Source: Mastigias papua
Taxonomy: Eukaryota > Cnidaria > Scyphozoa > Rhizostomeae > Mastigiidae
Direction: 5' to 3'
NCBI GenBank assembly: GCA_964019165.1
Contig: OZ025273.1
Location: forward strand, 14,924,714-14,988,713
DNA length: 64,000 nt
Below, piece after piece: positions 1-10,418 of the stretch. The translations under genes and the position numbers were made by a program. Numbering within the stretch: the first letter of the stretch is position 1; every line of letters starts with the position of its first letter. A model generated the notes under the pieces. The model saw only the letters and a list, made by a program, of their open reading frames with translations. It ran no database searches and had not been told where the DNA came from.

Positions 1-309
1 TATGATATATATATATGGATAATTTTTTGAAATTATTTCAGGTGGAGGCAATCCATATGAATCAAAATATTCTATTCGATTATTATGATCATAAAAAGTC
101 ATCCAATGAGTTCCATGCCTTGGACTATCATAATTATCGAGATTTATTATATAAAATCTATTTTTTTTTTATCATCTCAGATTTTAATTCATCTTTCGAA
201 TAAACACCACCAAATCGTTTTACACCCATATGATCAATCCATCTTTCTAAATCAACATTGCTAATCGGCTCGTCTTCAAACTTTAGAACAGGAGATTGAG
301 TAAAGAGAC
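1..309 (-). pseudogene. Adenain-like cysteine protease, partial and frameshifted
   Basis: The minus strand reads a short N-terminal helical part (SNVDLERWIDHMGV) followed by the catalytic GTHW motif, with the active-site histidine, and the FDSYG motif of adenovirus-type (adenain/Ulp1-like) proteases. The catalytic cysteine region lies beyond base 1. The two halves sit in different frames across a run of about ten T at 162-171, so the gene is frameshifted, unless the assembly has an error in the homopolymer. No ATG is visible at the expected start. In this family the protease matures capsid proteins. It lies directly downstream of the pVI-like gene and overlaps its end, the same order as in copy B. 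Confidence 0.82.
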
Positions 310-443
310 GTTGCGAAGTGGGTTTGATTTCGAGTTTCCGAAGATTAATTCTTGCCCTTTTTTTGATCTTTTTGTTTTTATTCCTGCGCCCTCTATTTCA
401 TGATCATCGTTAAAAGGTGGTGGATTATAAAACTCCCATTCAT

Positions 444-1112
444 TTATAGCTGTGCCCTCAGATTGTTTAACAATTGGTTCTTGATTATGAGGTATCGGTA
501 TTTTCTTACGATGTGTTTTATAAGATTCACATCATAAGGTCTGTTATGAATACCTGCTCCTAATGCCTTTAAGACCATGGGTATTCCTATACTCGCAAGA
601 AGAGTACCAAGAAATCCACCTGATTGCTGACCGTGTCCTGTCATCATAATTTCATCGAATTTACATTTTTGATCTTTAGGCAGTTTTCGTAATTCATTTT
701 CAACTATAATAAGCGCTTTTATAATATCTCCTGTTTTACCATCAATGCCTTTCCCACTAAACAGCGAGTCAATACCTAAGCTGCCTAAAGCCGAGGCTAC
801 ACCTGTTGCTAATCCTGGTAAAACGGTTTTGGTTAAAGCAGGAACTACTTTAGTTGCGATTTTTGTTATAGGGCCTAATAAACTTGTTAACAAAGAACCC
901 CCATCTTGTTTCATAGCGCGAAAATGTGAATCATTGAAATGAATTATAACTGGCTTACCTTTCATTAATTTATTATATTGTCTTTCATTTACATAAATAC
1001 GATCACCCTTAGGATCTAATACAAGTTTTAAGCTAATATTTTCTCGTTTTTTATAAGCTCGTCTTAATTTATCTTTTTGAAATTCAGTGAATTTAATATT
1101 TATTAATTTCAT
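444..1112 (-). CDS. pVI/pX-like minor virion protein (hydrophobic Gly/Ala core)
   Basis: This 222-residue frame has a basic N-terminus, then a hydrophobic Gly/Ala/Leu tract at about residues 70-125 (GGSLLTSLLGPITKIA, LPGLATGVASALGSLG) that could form amphipathic or membrane-active helices. A second hydrophobic tract follows at about residues 165-185 (GGFLGTLLASIGIPMVLKAL). Adenovirus pVI and the matching Polinton/adintovirus minor proteins have this character; the assignment rests on composition and gene order. Near base 510 the natural reading moves to another frame that runs to about base 310 and ends just inside the protease gene. Copy B keeps that tail in register with the rest, so copy A probably carries a frameshift. 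An AT-rich motif (1114-1130) lies right before the ATG. Confidence 0.6.
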   Translation of the reverse strand: MKLINIKFTEFQKDKLRRAYKKRENISLKLVLDPKGDRIYVNERQYNKLMKGKPVIIHFNDSHFRAMKQDGGSLLTSLLGPITKIATKVVPALTKTVLPGLATGVASALGSLGIDSLFSGKGIDGKTGDIIKALIIVENELRKLPKDQKCKFDEIMMTGHGQQSGGFLGTLLASIGIPMVLKALGAGIHNRPYDVNLIKHIVRKYRYLIIKNQLLNNLRAQL

Positions 1113-1113
1113 C

Positions 1114-1131
1114 TATTATATTATATTATAG
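1114..1131 (-). promoter_or_regulatory. AT-rich pre-start motif (TATAATATAATATAAT type)
   Basis: The bases just upstream of the pVI-like ATG are alternating TATAATATAAT. Near-identical tracts precede the starts of the other capsid-block genes and of the ankyrin genes of copy B. A promoter role is inferred from position and recurrence. Confidence 0.5.
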
Positions 1132-1141
1132 ATTAATTGAA

Positions 1142-2432
1142 TTATTTTATGATTTCACTTTTACCGTTGATTAATGAGATCTTATATTGATCTTCATACA
1201 AAAGAAGTGAGTAAATTGTATATTCGTTCGTAGGATCGTCCTTTAAAATATATTTAAACTGTATCTTACAAAACGAATCTCTCAGACTTTCTGTTATATT
1301 ATCTTTAATGTTAAAATATAAGATCATATATTTATTTTTAAATAATTCAAAGTCGATAAACGAGCTTTCTCTTTGGTTGTTATTTGTCATATATTTCAAA
1401 AGTTCATTGTACGCAATTATAGGTTGTGTAGTACAATTAAATGGTGTTATAGGCACGTGTCTATTGTCGTTTATCACAACATACGCATTATTTTTATTAC
1501 GATTATATTACGATTATATTATACTCATTTGTATTAATCTTAACTGCGTCATGATCTTGATCTGAACGATTTATTGTGTAATTGAACCAAATAAATAGGT
1601 GTCTTGGTTTCTGTGCAGTTTCGTATAGAATAACATCTCGTTCTCTGTTTTTTAATGATGTAAGTGTGAAAATATTCTCACGATGAAATTTTATAGTTTG
1701 TTGTTTTGACAAAAATTGAGTATACAGTAATTTGTTCGCAGCACTTAAAGTCAATTTTTCTTAGCATAAATATATATTTTTAATTGTAACCTTCCCTGCA
1801 GTAACAGCACTATCTTCATATAGTAAAATATTATCGCTCTCAATATCAATACTGATCTCAATTTTAGTAGGTGGCAGAAGGACGTTTTGTAATGACGAAA
1901 AGAATTCGATAGCTTTCAATGGAAGGATTGTTTGTATTCCACTCCTTGTCATAATCATTCTCTTGTGATATGAACTATTATAAGCAGCATTTTCTGATAA
2001 TAATGGGTATGGTGATGATGTAGATTTTGTATATTTTTCAATATTGACTCCATCGACGAGATCGGGGAATATAAACGACTTTTTTCCTACTATATTTATA
2101 TATTCATTACTCATTTCCATTAAATTTTTTATAGTCATTCCGTAATTAATATCGTTTACGTAATAAATCTGTCGTGAGTCTGATTCAAATTTGAATCCAT
2201 TTATTAATGAAGCAGAATCACTAGCAAGTGCTATTTTTGATCCAGCAGCATAAGTCGTATTATTAGTTTTTGTAATTTCTAAATCAAAATATAAATAAGC
2301 ATTATACCAGTCAATAGGTAAATAATCTTGATGGCCTGCAATACGAAAGATATATTTTTTAGATTGAATTGAATCTGGTGTTTGAATAATCAGATCGCAT
2401 TTTTCAGTATTTGCTCTAAAATCAAAATTCAT
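1142..2432 (-). pseudogene. Double-jelly-roll major capsid protein, broken by one stop and one frameshift
   Basis: About 430 codons. The first part has the conserved DWYNAYLYFDLE strand near residue 45, typical of the first jelly roll of Polinton capsids. The middle has KPRHLFIWFNY and SDQ, which fit the start of the second jelly roll. The end (NEYTIYSLLLYED) fits the last strand. The frame is interrupted by an in-frame TAA at 1761, where copy B has a tyrosine codon, and by a shift near 1490 caused by a duplicated 11-base unit (ACGATTATATT). The protein would form the pseudo-hexameric capsomers of an icosahedral particle. Without structural comparison the call rests on these motifs, the length and the genomic order, which is the same in copy B. 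Confidence 0.72.
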
Positions 2433-2453
2433 TCTTATATTATATATTATAAT
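2433..2453 (-). promoter_or_regulatory. AT-rich pre-start motif before capsid gene
   Basis: TATATTATATATTATAATA lies within a few bases of the capsid ATG and overlaps the end of the upstream gene. It is the same motif type as at 1114-1131. Confidence 0.5.
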
Positions 2454-2827
2454 AATTCATCGAATTTCTTTGAAATATTACTAATTGTATCATTTTTATC
2501 TATATCTGTTTTATATATTTTTTTCAAATCTTTTTCTATAATATAGCCTTTATCAGGTATCACTTCATTTGGCTGTTCAATTATTGGTTCGATTTTTTTA
2601 TCTTTATCTGATGAATTAAAAATTTTATTAGCTAAAACTTCTCCTGTTTTTTTACCTAATGGCTCAGCAGCACTTTTCACAGCACTTTCAACAGCGCTTG
2701 TAGCTATCTCTTTAGTAGATTCACTTGCTAGTTTTTTAGTAGCTGAATTAAACATGCTTTTAAAAACATCACTTAAACCATCACCATAAGTATCCCGTAT
2801 GTTTTCACTACGAAAAGTTCTATTCAT
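2447..2827 (-). CDS. Small Ala/Lys-rich virion-associated protein candidate
   Basis: This is an intact 126-residue frame. The N-terminal segment GDGLSDVFKSMFNSATKKL (about residues 16-34) looks amphipathic. It is followed by an alanine/lysine-rich helix (about 35-67) and an acidic, lysine-rich tail. It sits between penton and capsid in both copies. Small proteins with a GDGL-type amphipathic start occur at this place in related elements, and a membrane-active or core role has been suggested for such genes. Here that role is inference. Copy B has a degraded homologue at 46600-46978. Confidence 0.55.
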   Translation of the reverse strand: MNRTFRSENIRDTYGDGLSDVFKSMFNSATKKLASESTKEIATSAVESAVKSAAEPLGKKTGEVLANKIFNSSDKDKKIEPIIEQPNEVIPDKGYIIEKDLKKIYKTDIDKNDTISNISKKFDELL

Positions 2828-2846
2828 TTATATTATATTATATATT
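2828..2846 (-). promoter_or_regulatory. AT-rich pre-start motif
   Basis: TATATTATATTATATATTA lies directly upstream of the 126-residue gene, with no spacing. It repeats the motif seen before neighbouring genes. Confidence 0.5.
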
Positions 2847-2848
2847 AA

Positions 2849-3610
2849 TTAAAATGATCTAATAAATAGTGTCATTAAAACAGGATCTTGTAAATCGATG
2901 TATCGATCTAAGGTATCCTTAAATTGAACTCTGAATTTCTTTATCAAGTAATTGTTCATTTTATGATATTTTAAATTCTGTGGGTATATGGGGATGTCAT
3001 AACCTATCCTATAATTTGAAGTACTGAATGTATATAACACATCGCTGTTTTGATTACCATTATAAAAACTGTTATTTAATAATGAACAGTGAATTACGAT
3101 TTTATCTATTGAATTAGTGATATCGGGTGTATCAGGGCTATAAGAAGATGTTGTAATTATTGCTGTTGAAGTTTTAAAGCCAATTAACTGTGCAAACGAC
3201 GTGTTTCCACGAAAGTCTACTTGACAGTTTTCTTCTAATTCGAGAAAAATCTTTTTTAATGCACTAACATAATACAATTGAATTCCTGTTTTTGAGTCTT
3301 TCTGTGATTCAAGATAATTCAAAATATAATTAGTAATATCACTGTATGTATAATTGCCGTCGGGAAACGTTATGGTTTTCCATGTATTTCAGTTATCAGC
3401 ACTATATCTCATTGTGTTATTATTGAATTTCTGTAAATCGACGTTATTCCATGTATAATTTAAATTCATAGACTCAAGACTAAGATAATTATTGTCAGTG
3501 TTTGGTAAAAGAAAACCATCTCCTGATATTTCGACGATAAAATCAGAATTTGACCCATGAATAGTGTTAGGTGTCATTTTCGTAGTATCAATATATAAAG
3601 GAATATCCAT
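2849..3610 (-). pseudogene. Penton (single jelly-roll minor capsid protein), one in-frame stop
   Basis: About 254 codons in one frame, broken only by a TGA at about 3389. Copy B is open at that place. Visible signatures are the N-terminal LYIDTTKM, the central SLESMNLNYTWNN strand, and the FAQLIGF segment (LGF type) in the middle of the protein, which is characteristic of Polinton penton proteins. The C-terminal end (DLQDPVLMTLFIRSF) is conserved with copy B. In this family the penton fills the icosahedral vertices and would be the natural anchor for a fibre. It follows the two unknown genes and precedes the small Ala-rich gene. The single stop with an otherwise intact frame suggests recent inactivation. 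Confidence 0.72.
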
Positions 3611-3627
3611 TATATTATATTATATTA
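3611..3627 (-). promoter_or_regulatory. AT-rich pre-start motif before penton
   Basis: TATATTATATTATATTACA lies immediately upstream of the penton ATG, the same motif as at the other capsid-block genes. Confidence 0.5.
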
Positions 3628-3996
3628 CATTAAATGTTTTTTAATAAATTTATGATATTGATTTGATGATATTTGATTTCGTGATCTAAGATAATCAATT
3701 ATATTATAAACACGATTATAAACATTGTCATTACCTCTACTACTTTTTATCATTGGTGTTAATGTTTTTAAATCATTAAATAAACTATCTACTGATTTAT
3801 CTTGAGTAGTTATTTCTTGATTTGTTAATTTTCTAAGATCTTCGTTTATTTTTTTGTTATCGTTACCTGCTTGTATTGAACCACGTAGTAAATTAATTCG
3901 TTTTATACGATCTTGTTCATTTAATATAATATTACTAGTACCAATTAATTTTGTTTTTGCATTTCTTTTTTTAACCATGCCTGACAATGTAATCAT
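3625..3996 (-). CDS. Unknown conserved element gene, basic helical 123-residue protein
   Basis: An intact frame whose product is rich in Lys, Asn, Ile and Arg. It has a central segment (RGSIQAGNDNKKINEDLRKL) and a C-terminal helical part ending YHKFIKKHLM. Copy B keeps a frameshifted homologue at 47761-48118 with the same C-terminus, so the gene belongs to the element and not to the host. No domain is recognised. The predicted helical, charged composition would suit a DNA-binding or assembly role, but nothing in the sequence proves this. It may start at an internal methionine, since the first in-frame ATG overlaps the upstream gene's tail. Confidence 0.55.
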   Translation of the reverse strand: MITLSGMVKKRNAKTKLIGTSNIILNEQDRIKRINLLRGSIQAGNDNKKINEDLRKLTNQEITTQDKSVDSLFNDLKTLTPMIKSSRGNDNVYNRVYNIIDYLRSRNQISSNQYHKFIKKHLM

Positions 3997-4009
3997 GTAT
4001 CATTAAAAA

Positions 4010-4925
4010 TATCTTGACTTAATTTGCTATATATTTTTTTCTTATTAATTCTACCTTTAGTCAATAATTCAATTGTATCCTTATCACCTTGATTTTCGTA
4101 AATAATGTCATCATTTAATCGTGCCTCCAAATAATAATTATTATATAATTTATCCATATTTATTAACAATTTATTATATTTTGAATCTACTATTTTATAA
4201 CCATTTCTTTTCTTAATACCTTGTCATTTTACAGTAGAAGTATTAGTTTGTTGTAAACATTCAGGTGTATTTTCAACCTCTTGTTTTGATCTTTTTACTA
4301 TCTCATCTTTTAATTTTTTTTTGTATTTTTTTAAACTATTTGAATATGATAACAATGTATCGTTTTTACGATTACCACCAACAGTGGCTAAACTATTACT
4401 TAATGATAATAATTCCTGTGATTTTAATAATTCATTTATTTCAGCATCACTTTTATTTGATAAGTTATTTAAATCTATCAATTGTATATTGCTAAAAATA
4501 GGCTCTGTTTCTTTACTATTAGGTTTTTTCCTATCATATAAATAAACTTTTTTTCCCTTAATTAAATCCTTAATGAAATTACGCTCTAAACCATTATCAA
4601 AATCTTTCATAATATCTTCATCCTCAGATGGTTCCCCAATTATTGTTTTATCATTAGTTAATGGCTCTTGTGACGCCTGTTGTGTATTTTGATTATAATA
4701 TGGCAAAGCATCTGTTATTTTTTTTATTAATTCATCACTATCTTCAGTCTTTTTTTCAATTCGATCTTTATTAGAATCTGTTATTGGCTTAAATAATCTA
4801 GCGTTCTCAAATTCCTGATCTATTTTGTTGTTCTCATATTTTTTCTTGGCTTTAAGAATATTATGTAATCCATTATCGGTCATCAATTGTAATTCAATAA
4901 TTTTTTTATATTCCTCTAATTTCAT
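4010..4925 (-). CDS. Unknown conserved element gene, charged helical protein
   Basis: The open part (4224-4925) encodes 233 residues, highly charged, with a probable coiled coil at the N-terminus (about residues 1-45) and a second Lys/Glu-rich helical stretch near residue 195. A further conserved stretch (about 4010-4220, with DDIIYENQGDKDTIELL) lies in another frame. Copy B has the matching segment at 48085-48270, so this tail is real and copy A has a frameshift near 4223. The gene lies between polymerase B and the 123-residue gene in both copies. I do not recognise a family. The AT-rich motif TATAATATATATTATAA directly precedes the ATG. Confidence 0.5.
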
Positions 4926-5028
4926 TATAATATATATTATAATAATTACATAACATGTAATTAAATAATGAGATAATTACAAAATATGTAATTAAATAAC
5001 GAGATAAATACATTAGTTGTATTTATTA

Positions 5029-8000
5029 TTATATCATTTCTTCATAATTTTTATTGATCATATAATGACCATAAGCTTAACTCATTGTTGGGTTGTATAG
5101 ATATCTTTTATCACTATATGCCATTAAAGTTTTATGATCTGTATAACTGTAGATTTTATTATTTTTAGTTTTTATTGTATAAAATTGTGATTTGATTAAT
5201 TCATTATTAAAAACAGCATTTTTTAACGTCTCGAAACTTATATCATTTTTTAATCCTTTTTATTTCACTTCATCAGTTTCCTTTTTATATCCATAAAGTT
5301 TGCTTTTTAAACTTGTCGCTTCAATTATTGGTGAAATAGGTGATTCGTCTTTTAACAAACCCATTTCATATTTACCTGGTTTATAATATTTAAATTTAGG
5401 ATTTTAACATGACATATCAAAAATATTCATTTCACTCATATCATTATAAACATCATCTGTTTTAATATAACATAAATAAGAGTCTGTATCATAATACATT
5501 AATGCTATATTTTTTTATATCTATTTTTAAGTTTATACCAATAATCATAAAATATGATTTTAGATAAATCTAAAATACATGCTCCAATATAACAAGGGCT
5601 GTATAATTTAATGCACTGTTTTTCTATAATGATCAAACAAGATTTTTCGTTTTTAATGTCGTAATCTTTAAAATTATCTTTCGATACACATTTGCTTATT
5701 TTTTCATAATCATCCATTACGTGGATATTACTATTATATTTTTCCTTATTCAACAATGTTCGCCCAACAAGACTGTTGTTTAATAATTTGTACATTCTTT
5801 TATCATTTTCATTTGTGCTTTCATACCTATTCTTGTGATTATATTCAATATAATCTTTCATATATTTTGACTGTTTGAATCTTATTATATAATTAATGTC
5901 TTTTATTTTAAATCCACCAAGCTTTAAATAAAACTGTAATGTAAGATAATGAATTGTGTAATCTTTTTTCCCATGAAAATCTTTTTTCCTATTTTCTTTT
6001 GATATTCACTAATTTCCTTTTTTAATATATTTCTTTTATACGGAAAAATAGGTAGATCATTATAATAATCATGATAAGATATATCGATTTCACTAATATC
6101 TATATTTAAAATATAACCATATTCACTATTTTTATCATGATCCCATATATTAAAATCACGTATTTCTTCGTTACTTAAGAATGTAAATTCATCATGAGGT
6201 AAAGCATATGTTGCCATAATATGAGCATACATTGCATTAATATCAAAATGCATAATATAATATGATTCTTGTGAAGGGTTATAATTTTTCATATATTTGT
6301 TATTAGCCATTGCGTATCTCGTGCTTCCAATACCACACAATCCGCCTCTTAACATAGATTGGAATGCTGAATAAACTTTATAATTATCTATAATCTTTAT
6401 TTGTATTGGGTTCCATTTTTGAAATAACTCCCACGTTAATGAATTTATTGAATAATAACAAAATAACTCTGTGTTATATTTTTCCATAAACATAGTTCTG
6501 TATGATTCCATAACATCTGATAATAATCGTACGTCCTTTTTAAGGTAATAATCGGAATATTCTCCAAGTGTATTAAAATTACAATAATAAAATTTACGAT
6601 ATTTTTCATATGTTTTTTCGTCTGTGTCAACAAAATAATCAATTGATGGAAATGTTGTATGATTATAATGATCGAAACTATTGATATAAGTATAAGGAAA
6701 AATATCTTTCGTCAAAAATTCACGACCATATTTATTAAGCATATTTTGTGTATAATTAATATCTTCTGTTTTTAAATTATTTGATAAACTTTTCAAACTA
6801 GCTGTAATAAATTCATGAGAGTCAATTATTTTAACGTAATTTTGTATTCCAATATGAAATATACTTGATGAATTTCGACCGACTAAATTTATTTGCTTAT
6901 CCTTAAAATGGTCATTTAATTTTTCGATCATATAATGAGCGTCATACCCCTTCATATAATGGAAAACAATATAGAGACAATTATCTGTTTTAATCTTACT
7001 GTTACATGATTGACAAACAGTAGCGATATAATCCCCTGAAAGATGGTTATGATGTTGTACTTTTTAATTGTTTTATCAAATTTAACATCACAATATTCAC
7101 AATTTTTAATTTTAGAATGTTTTTTCAATTGTTCATCTGTTAACACAGGTAAAGCATAAAATTTCTTTTTGCATTCTTTTATGTGTATTAAGATATTTTT
7201 AACCTCGTTGAAAAAATTATCAATAACAGACTCTTTACAATCACCACGGAACAATTTAAATCGATTAAATATTGGTCTTTCACGGCATACAAGATTATAA
7301 CAATAAGAAGATAGATTATGAACGTGTTTGTCAGGATGTTTTTCATCTTCACAAGGATGCAACGTACTCTCAAAATCGCAGTACATAATCCACGGTAAAA
7401 ATTGTGTATGTTTTAAGTTAAATGGTTTTACATACATATCAATCGGGCATTTCAATAATTTATTGTCTTTAATCATCATATTATCAGGTAATTCATTAGT
7501 ATTCTTCTTGTAATTACATTTATGATTCATAGACAAAAACGATTTATTAGTAGAAAACCATTTTAAACAATCTTGACAAAATTTTGATCCTCCACTATAT
7601 TTTGTATCTTTTAATAATCTATTTAAACTTTTAATATAAACATAATGATATTTTTTTGTGTATTATCAGATATAACTAACAAATTCATGCAATTTTCATA
7701 CTCATTACGTTTGCTGTGATATATTGGTACAATATCATGTTTTTTACCTTTTTTATACACAAAAATATTTATTCTTATTTGATTTTGTTGTTCGATTTTT
7801 TTAACTGTATAAAAAGTGTTAAATGGAATCGGGAATTCGATATCTTCATAGTTTACATTTATCATTTTATCATCATAAATAAAAGCTTTTTTACCATAAA
7901 GCCTTTCTGCGCCTTGAATTTTTTTAAAACCGTTTAATCGATATTTTTGATGCAACAAATGGCAATATAGGAAGCATTTATTATCATCATTTTTGATGTT

Positions 8001-8849
8001 TATACAGGATTTTGTATGAATTATTCTTGTAGGGAGCTCAATATATCCATTTGCGAAAACATGCTGTATTTTTACAACATTCATTTTCTCATATTCAATT
8101 CCCAAATCCACGAAACTAGAAGGGCCAATCTGTGTATTTTGTGTGCCTTCCTTTTGATCCATTTTTTTTGTGAATTGACCAATACGACTTTTTATATCAA
8201 TCATAGACTGACGTAGAAAATAATCTATATCTTTATTATTTCGTATAATAATATATTTTGTTTGAAATATAGGATACATTTTTTTGGTTTTATCGTGTAT
8301 ACTAACCATAACAATTTTGACGATTTTATTGCATTTCATAATGCCTTCTTTTTCAAGTTTCTTTTTTAAAAATTCTTTCTTGTATGGCCATGAAAAATTC
8401 AATTGATCCTCACAAGTCCAACTTGCGATATCTTCTTCATCGAGGTTTGATTCTAATGTAATATTATACAAAGAGAGTAATTTCTCTATAGAATAATTTT
8501 CTAATTTAATAACATCTTCCATTGGATATCTTAAACGATGTTCAATATCATCAAACAAGAAATTATCTTCAATTTCTAATTCCTCATCATAATCGTCGTC
8601 AAGTTCTTCTTCTTTATCCATATAATATTGTAATAACGCGTCACTTAACTCTTTGTGTTTCTTAGATGATGGTTTTTTATAATAAGATTTTAATTCATTA
8701 ACTATGTTTTGTTCTTTTTTACTGAATTTTTTAATATCAAAATCTTCAATTGATTTTAATGCAAAAAAATGAATCTGTGATTTATCTCTATTTTTGTTGA
8801 GTAAAATATTTTTATAGGTGTTAATAAAATTTTCAAATTCTTTATTCAT
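5029..8849 (-). pseudogene. polB: Protein-primed type B DNA polymerase, multiply frameshifted
   Basis: The segments lie in order on the minus strand. An N-terminal domain (8849-7623) contains INIKNDDNKCFLYCHLL, characteristic of Polinton polymerases. It is followed by a Cys-containing region and the exonuclease DFE motif (YCDFEST, about 7380). Polymerase motif A is DINAMYAHIMATYALP (about 6230), motif B is KLLNNSLVGRT (about 5780), and motif C contains DTDS (about 5490). The C-terminal domain ends at 5029. Frame changes near 7625, 7060, 5930 and 5510, and stops near 5405, inactivate it. Full length would be about 1270 codons, normal for the family. It would copy the element's linear DNA using a terminal protein as primer. 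Confidence 0.88.
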
Positions 8850-8875
8850 CTATAATTACATAAATAAAATTTTCT

Positions 8876-9703
8876 TTAAGTCTTTTTTTTTATTTTTGTT
8901 TTTTGTAATTCTTGTTCATAAAAATCTCCACGAATATATCGATATTTTCCATTGTCTAAAATGTCTTTAATTTTATATGTTACAGGTAATGTAGGATTTA
9001 CTCTATCAATTAAATAAATTTCGTCACTCCATCGTTTATCATAACCTTTTTGAAAATGTCTTTTTAATCGACTTATTCTCACATGATCATTTACTTTATA
9101 TTTAGCTTTTTTATTCTGTAAATATATCTCTCGTCTTCGTTTATTATAGAGATTATAATAAACCAATCCTTCGTTTTCCTTTTTACTAGCTTCTACTGGT
9201 GTCATTTTAATAGATGAATGATAAGTGTTATTGTATTTATCCACGATATTCTGTATATCATCGATATAACGATAATTACCACGTTCAGTAAAAAGCATTG
9301 ATAATTTATTCATGAGCGTTTGATTAAATCTTTCTATCATAATAGCCTTAAGCTCTGATTGAGTTGTATATCTAATTATTTTAAGCCGTTTTAATGTACT
9401 TTCAAACCATTTGTTATAAAACTCACCACCATTATCAGTCCAAAGCCTTTTGCATTTTCTTTCGCTCTGTTTAATAATATTTTCAAATACATCAGCGATT
9501 GTTTTCTTATCTTTATTTTTCGTGACTCTCACCCAAGCATAACGGCTAAATATATCCCTTACTGTTAAAATATATTTATAACCATCATTTTGTTTCACAT
9601 ATTCTTTTCTATTCAGAATAATTAAATCTGCGGTCCAAATTGAATCGATTTCAGGACTATAAACCATTCGTCTTTGAAATTTATGCATAACACGTTTATG
9701 CAT
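8876..9703 (-). CDS. Retroviral-type (rve) integrase of Polinton
   Basis: An open 275-codon frame. It has the first catalytic aspartate in IWTADLIIL, the second in LWTDNGGEFYN, and the glutamate expected about 35 residues later in MIERFNQTLM, the DDE signature of the rve superfamily. The C-terminal part (KYKVNDHVRIS, DKRWSDEIYLIDRV) looks like the chromo/SH3-like tail common in Polinton integrases. The reading frame is open upstream of the first ATG to about 9750 and runs into the phospholipase-like sequence across a run of T (about 9747-9757). The two may once have been a single fused protein. It would insert the element into host DNA. No damage is visible in the catalytic part. Confidence 0.88.
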   Translation of the reverse strand: MHKRVMHKFQRRMVYSPEIDSIWTADLIILNRKEYVKQNDGYKYILTVRDIFSRYAWVRVTKNKDKKTIADVFENIIKQSERKCKRLWTDNGGEFYNKWFESTLKRLKIIRYTTQSELKAIMIERFNQTLMNKLSMLFTERGNYRYIDDIQNIVDKYNNTYHSSIKMTPVEASKKENEGLVYYNLYNKRRREIYLQNKKAKYKVNDHVRISRLKRHFQKGYDKRWSDEIYLIDRVNPTLPVTYKIKDILDNGKYRYIRGDFYEQELQKTKIKKKT

Positions 9704-9732
9704 TTCTTTCGCGTACTGTTTTCGTTCATCAT

Positions 9733-10110
9733 CTATTTTCGTGTCGTTTTTTTTTTGACTCCTATACCAAGTTGTTGTTTTTTGTTAATAATCGTTCTAG
9801 CTAACATTGCCATTTTATTCATATCTTTATATGGCATCTCATCAATCGATTTCACCATCTGATGATCACAATCCCCCTTATTTTGTGGATTAACTGAATA
9901 ACAAATATCATGACTCATCGCGATTTCATCTAATTTATTTTTCGGCTTTACATGTATCTTATATATATATCGCCTGTATTTTCATCAAAAGACACTTGGG
10001 AGTTCAACGGATTATAAGGGCCAAGGTACTTATAATTACCCGGTGTCCAACCTGACGATGGCCTGGGTACATTACCGATCATTTTATGAATATCAATACT
10101 TGATCCTGAG
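9733..10110 (-). pseudogene. Parvovirus VP1-type phospholipase A2 domain, frameshifted
   Basis: The minus strand reads GNYKYLGPYNPL (about 10050-10015), resembling the calcium-binding loop of secreted and parvovirus VP1u phospholipases A2. After a shift at the TATATATAT microsatellite near 9965 it reads DEIAMSHDICYS (about 9935-9895), with the catalytic His-Asp pair. A further aspartate and a helical stretch ending KKQQLGIG follow. In viruses such domains help breach endosomal membranes. Their presence in Polinton-like elements is known, but their role there is not shown. It lies directly upstream of the integrase, with which it may have been fused. Confidence 0.68.
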
Positions 10111-10139
10111 TTCTTTATAAACTAATATTTTAAAGTATT

Positions 10140-10247
10140 TCATATTTTACAAATTCCTCTTTTTGTTGTTCTGTTATTCCTTGTTTTAATTTCTTCGATA
10201 TTATCTGTATCTGTTTTCTGTTTACATTTAACACAATAAATATTCAT
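10140..10247 (-). CDS. Small zinc-ribbon protein, second tandem copy (truncated)
   Basis: A 35-codon frame starting MNIYCVKCKQKT with a CxxC knuckle and a later cysteine (GICKI), then a stop. It parallels the neighbouring copy at 10259-10408 almost residue for residue at the start, so the two are a tandem duplication. The second cysteine pair is lost by the early stop. Short proteins of this YCVKCK type occur in Polintons and large DNA viruses; I believe they correspond to DUF5679. Function unknown. Confidence 0.55.
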   Translation of the reverse strand: MNIYCVKCKQKTDTDNIEEIKTRNNRTTKRGICKI

Positions 10248-10258
10248 TATATTATGTC

Positions 10259-10408
10259 TTATAATTGTTTCTTAATAAACATGTATTTCGCTCTCCCGTA
10301 TTTTTGGCATTTTCCTGTGATAGCGATTCTGTTATTCTTTGTTTTGACTATTTGTTCATCTGACGTAGGTGTTTTCTGTTTACACTTCACACAATATATA
10401 TCACTCAT
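10259..10408 (-). CDS. Small zinc-ribbon protein, first tandem copy
   Basis: 49 codons, starting at the ATG directly after an AT-rich motif (10409-10424). It begins IYCVKCKQKT, with a first CxxC pair. The second pair expected in this family is degraded to CQKY (one cysteine replaced by tyrosine), so metal binding may be lost. It lies just downstream of the ATPase gene, spaced by about ten bases. The family resembles DUF5679-type mini-proteins of Polintons and large DNA viruses. That assignment is from the YCVKCK motif only. Confidence 0.6.
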   Translation of the reverse strand: MSDIYCVKCKQKTPTSDEQIVKTKNNRIAITGKCQKYGRAKYMFIKKQL

Positions 10409-10418
10409 ATATATATTA

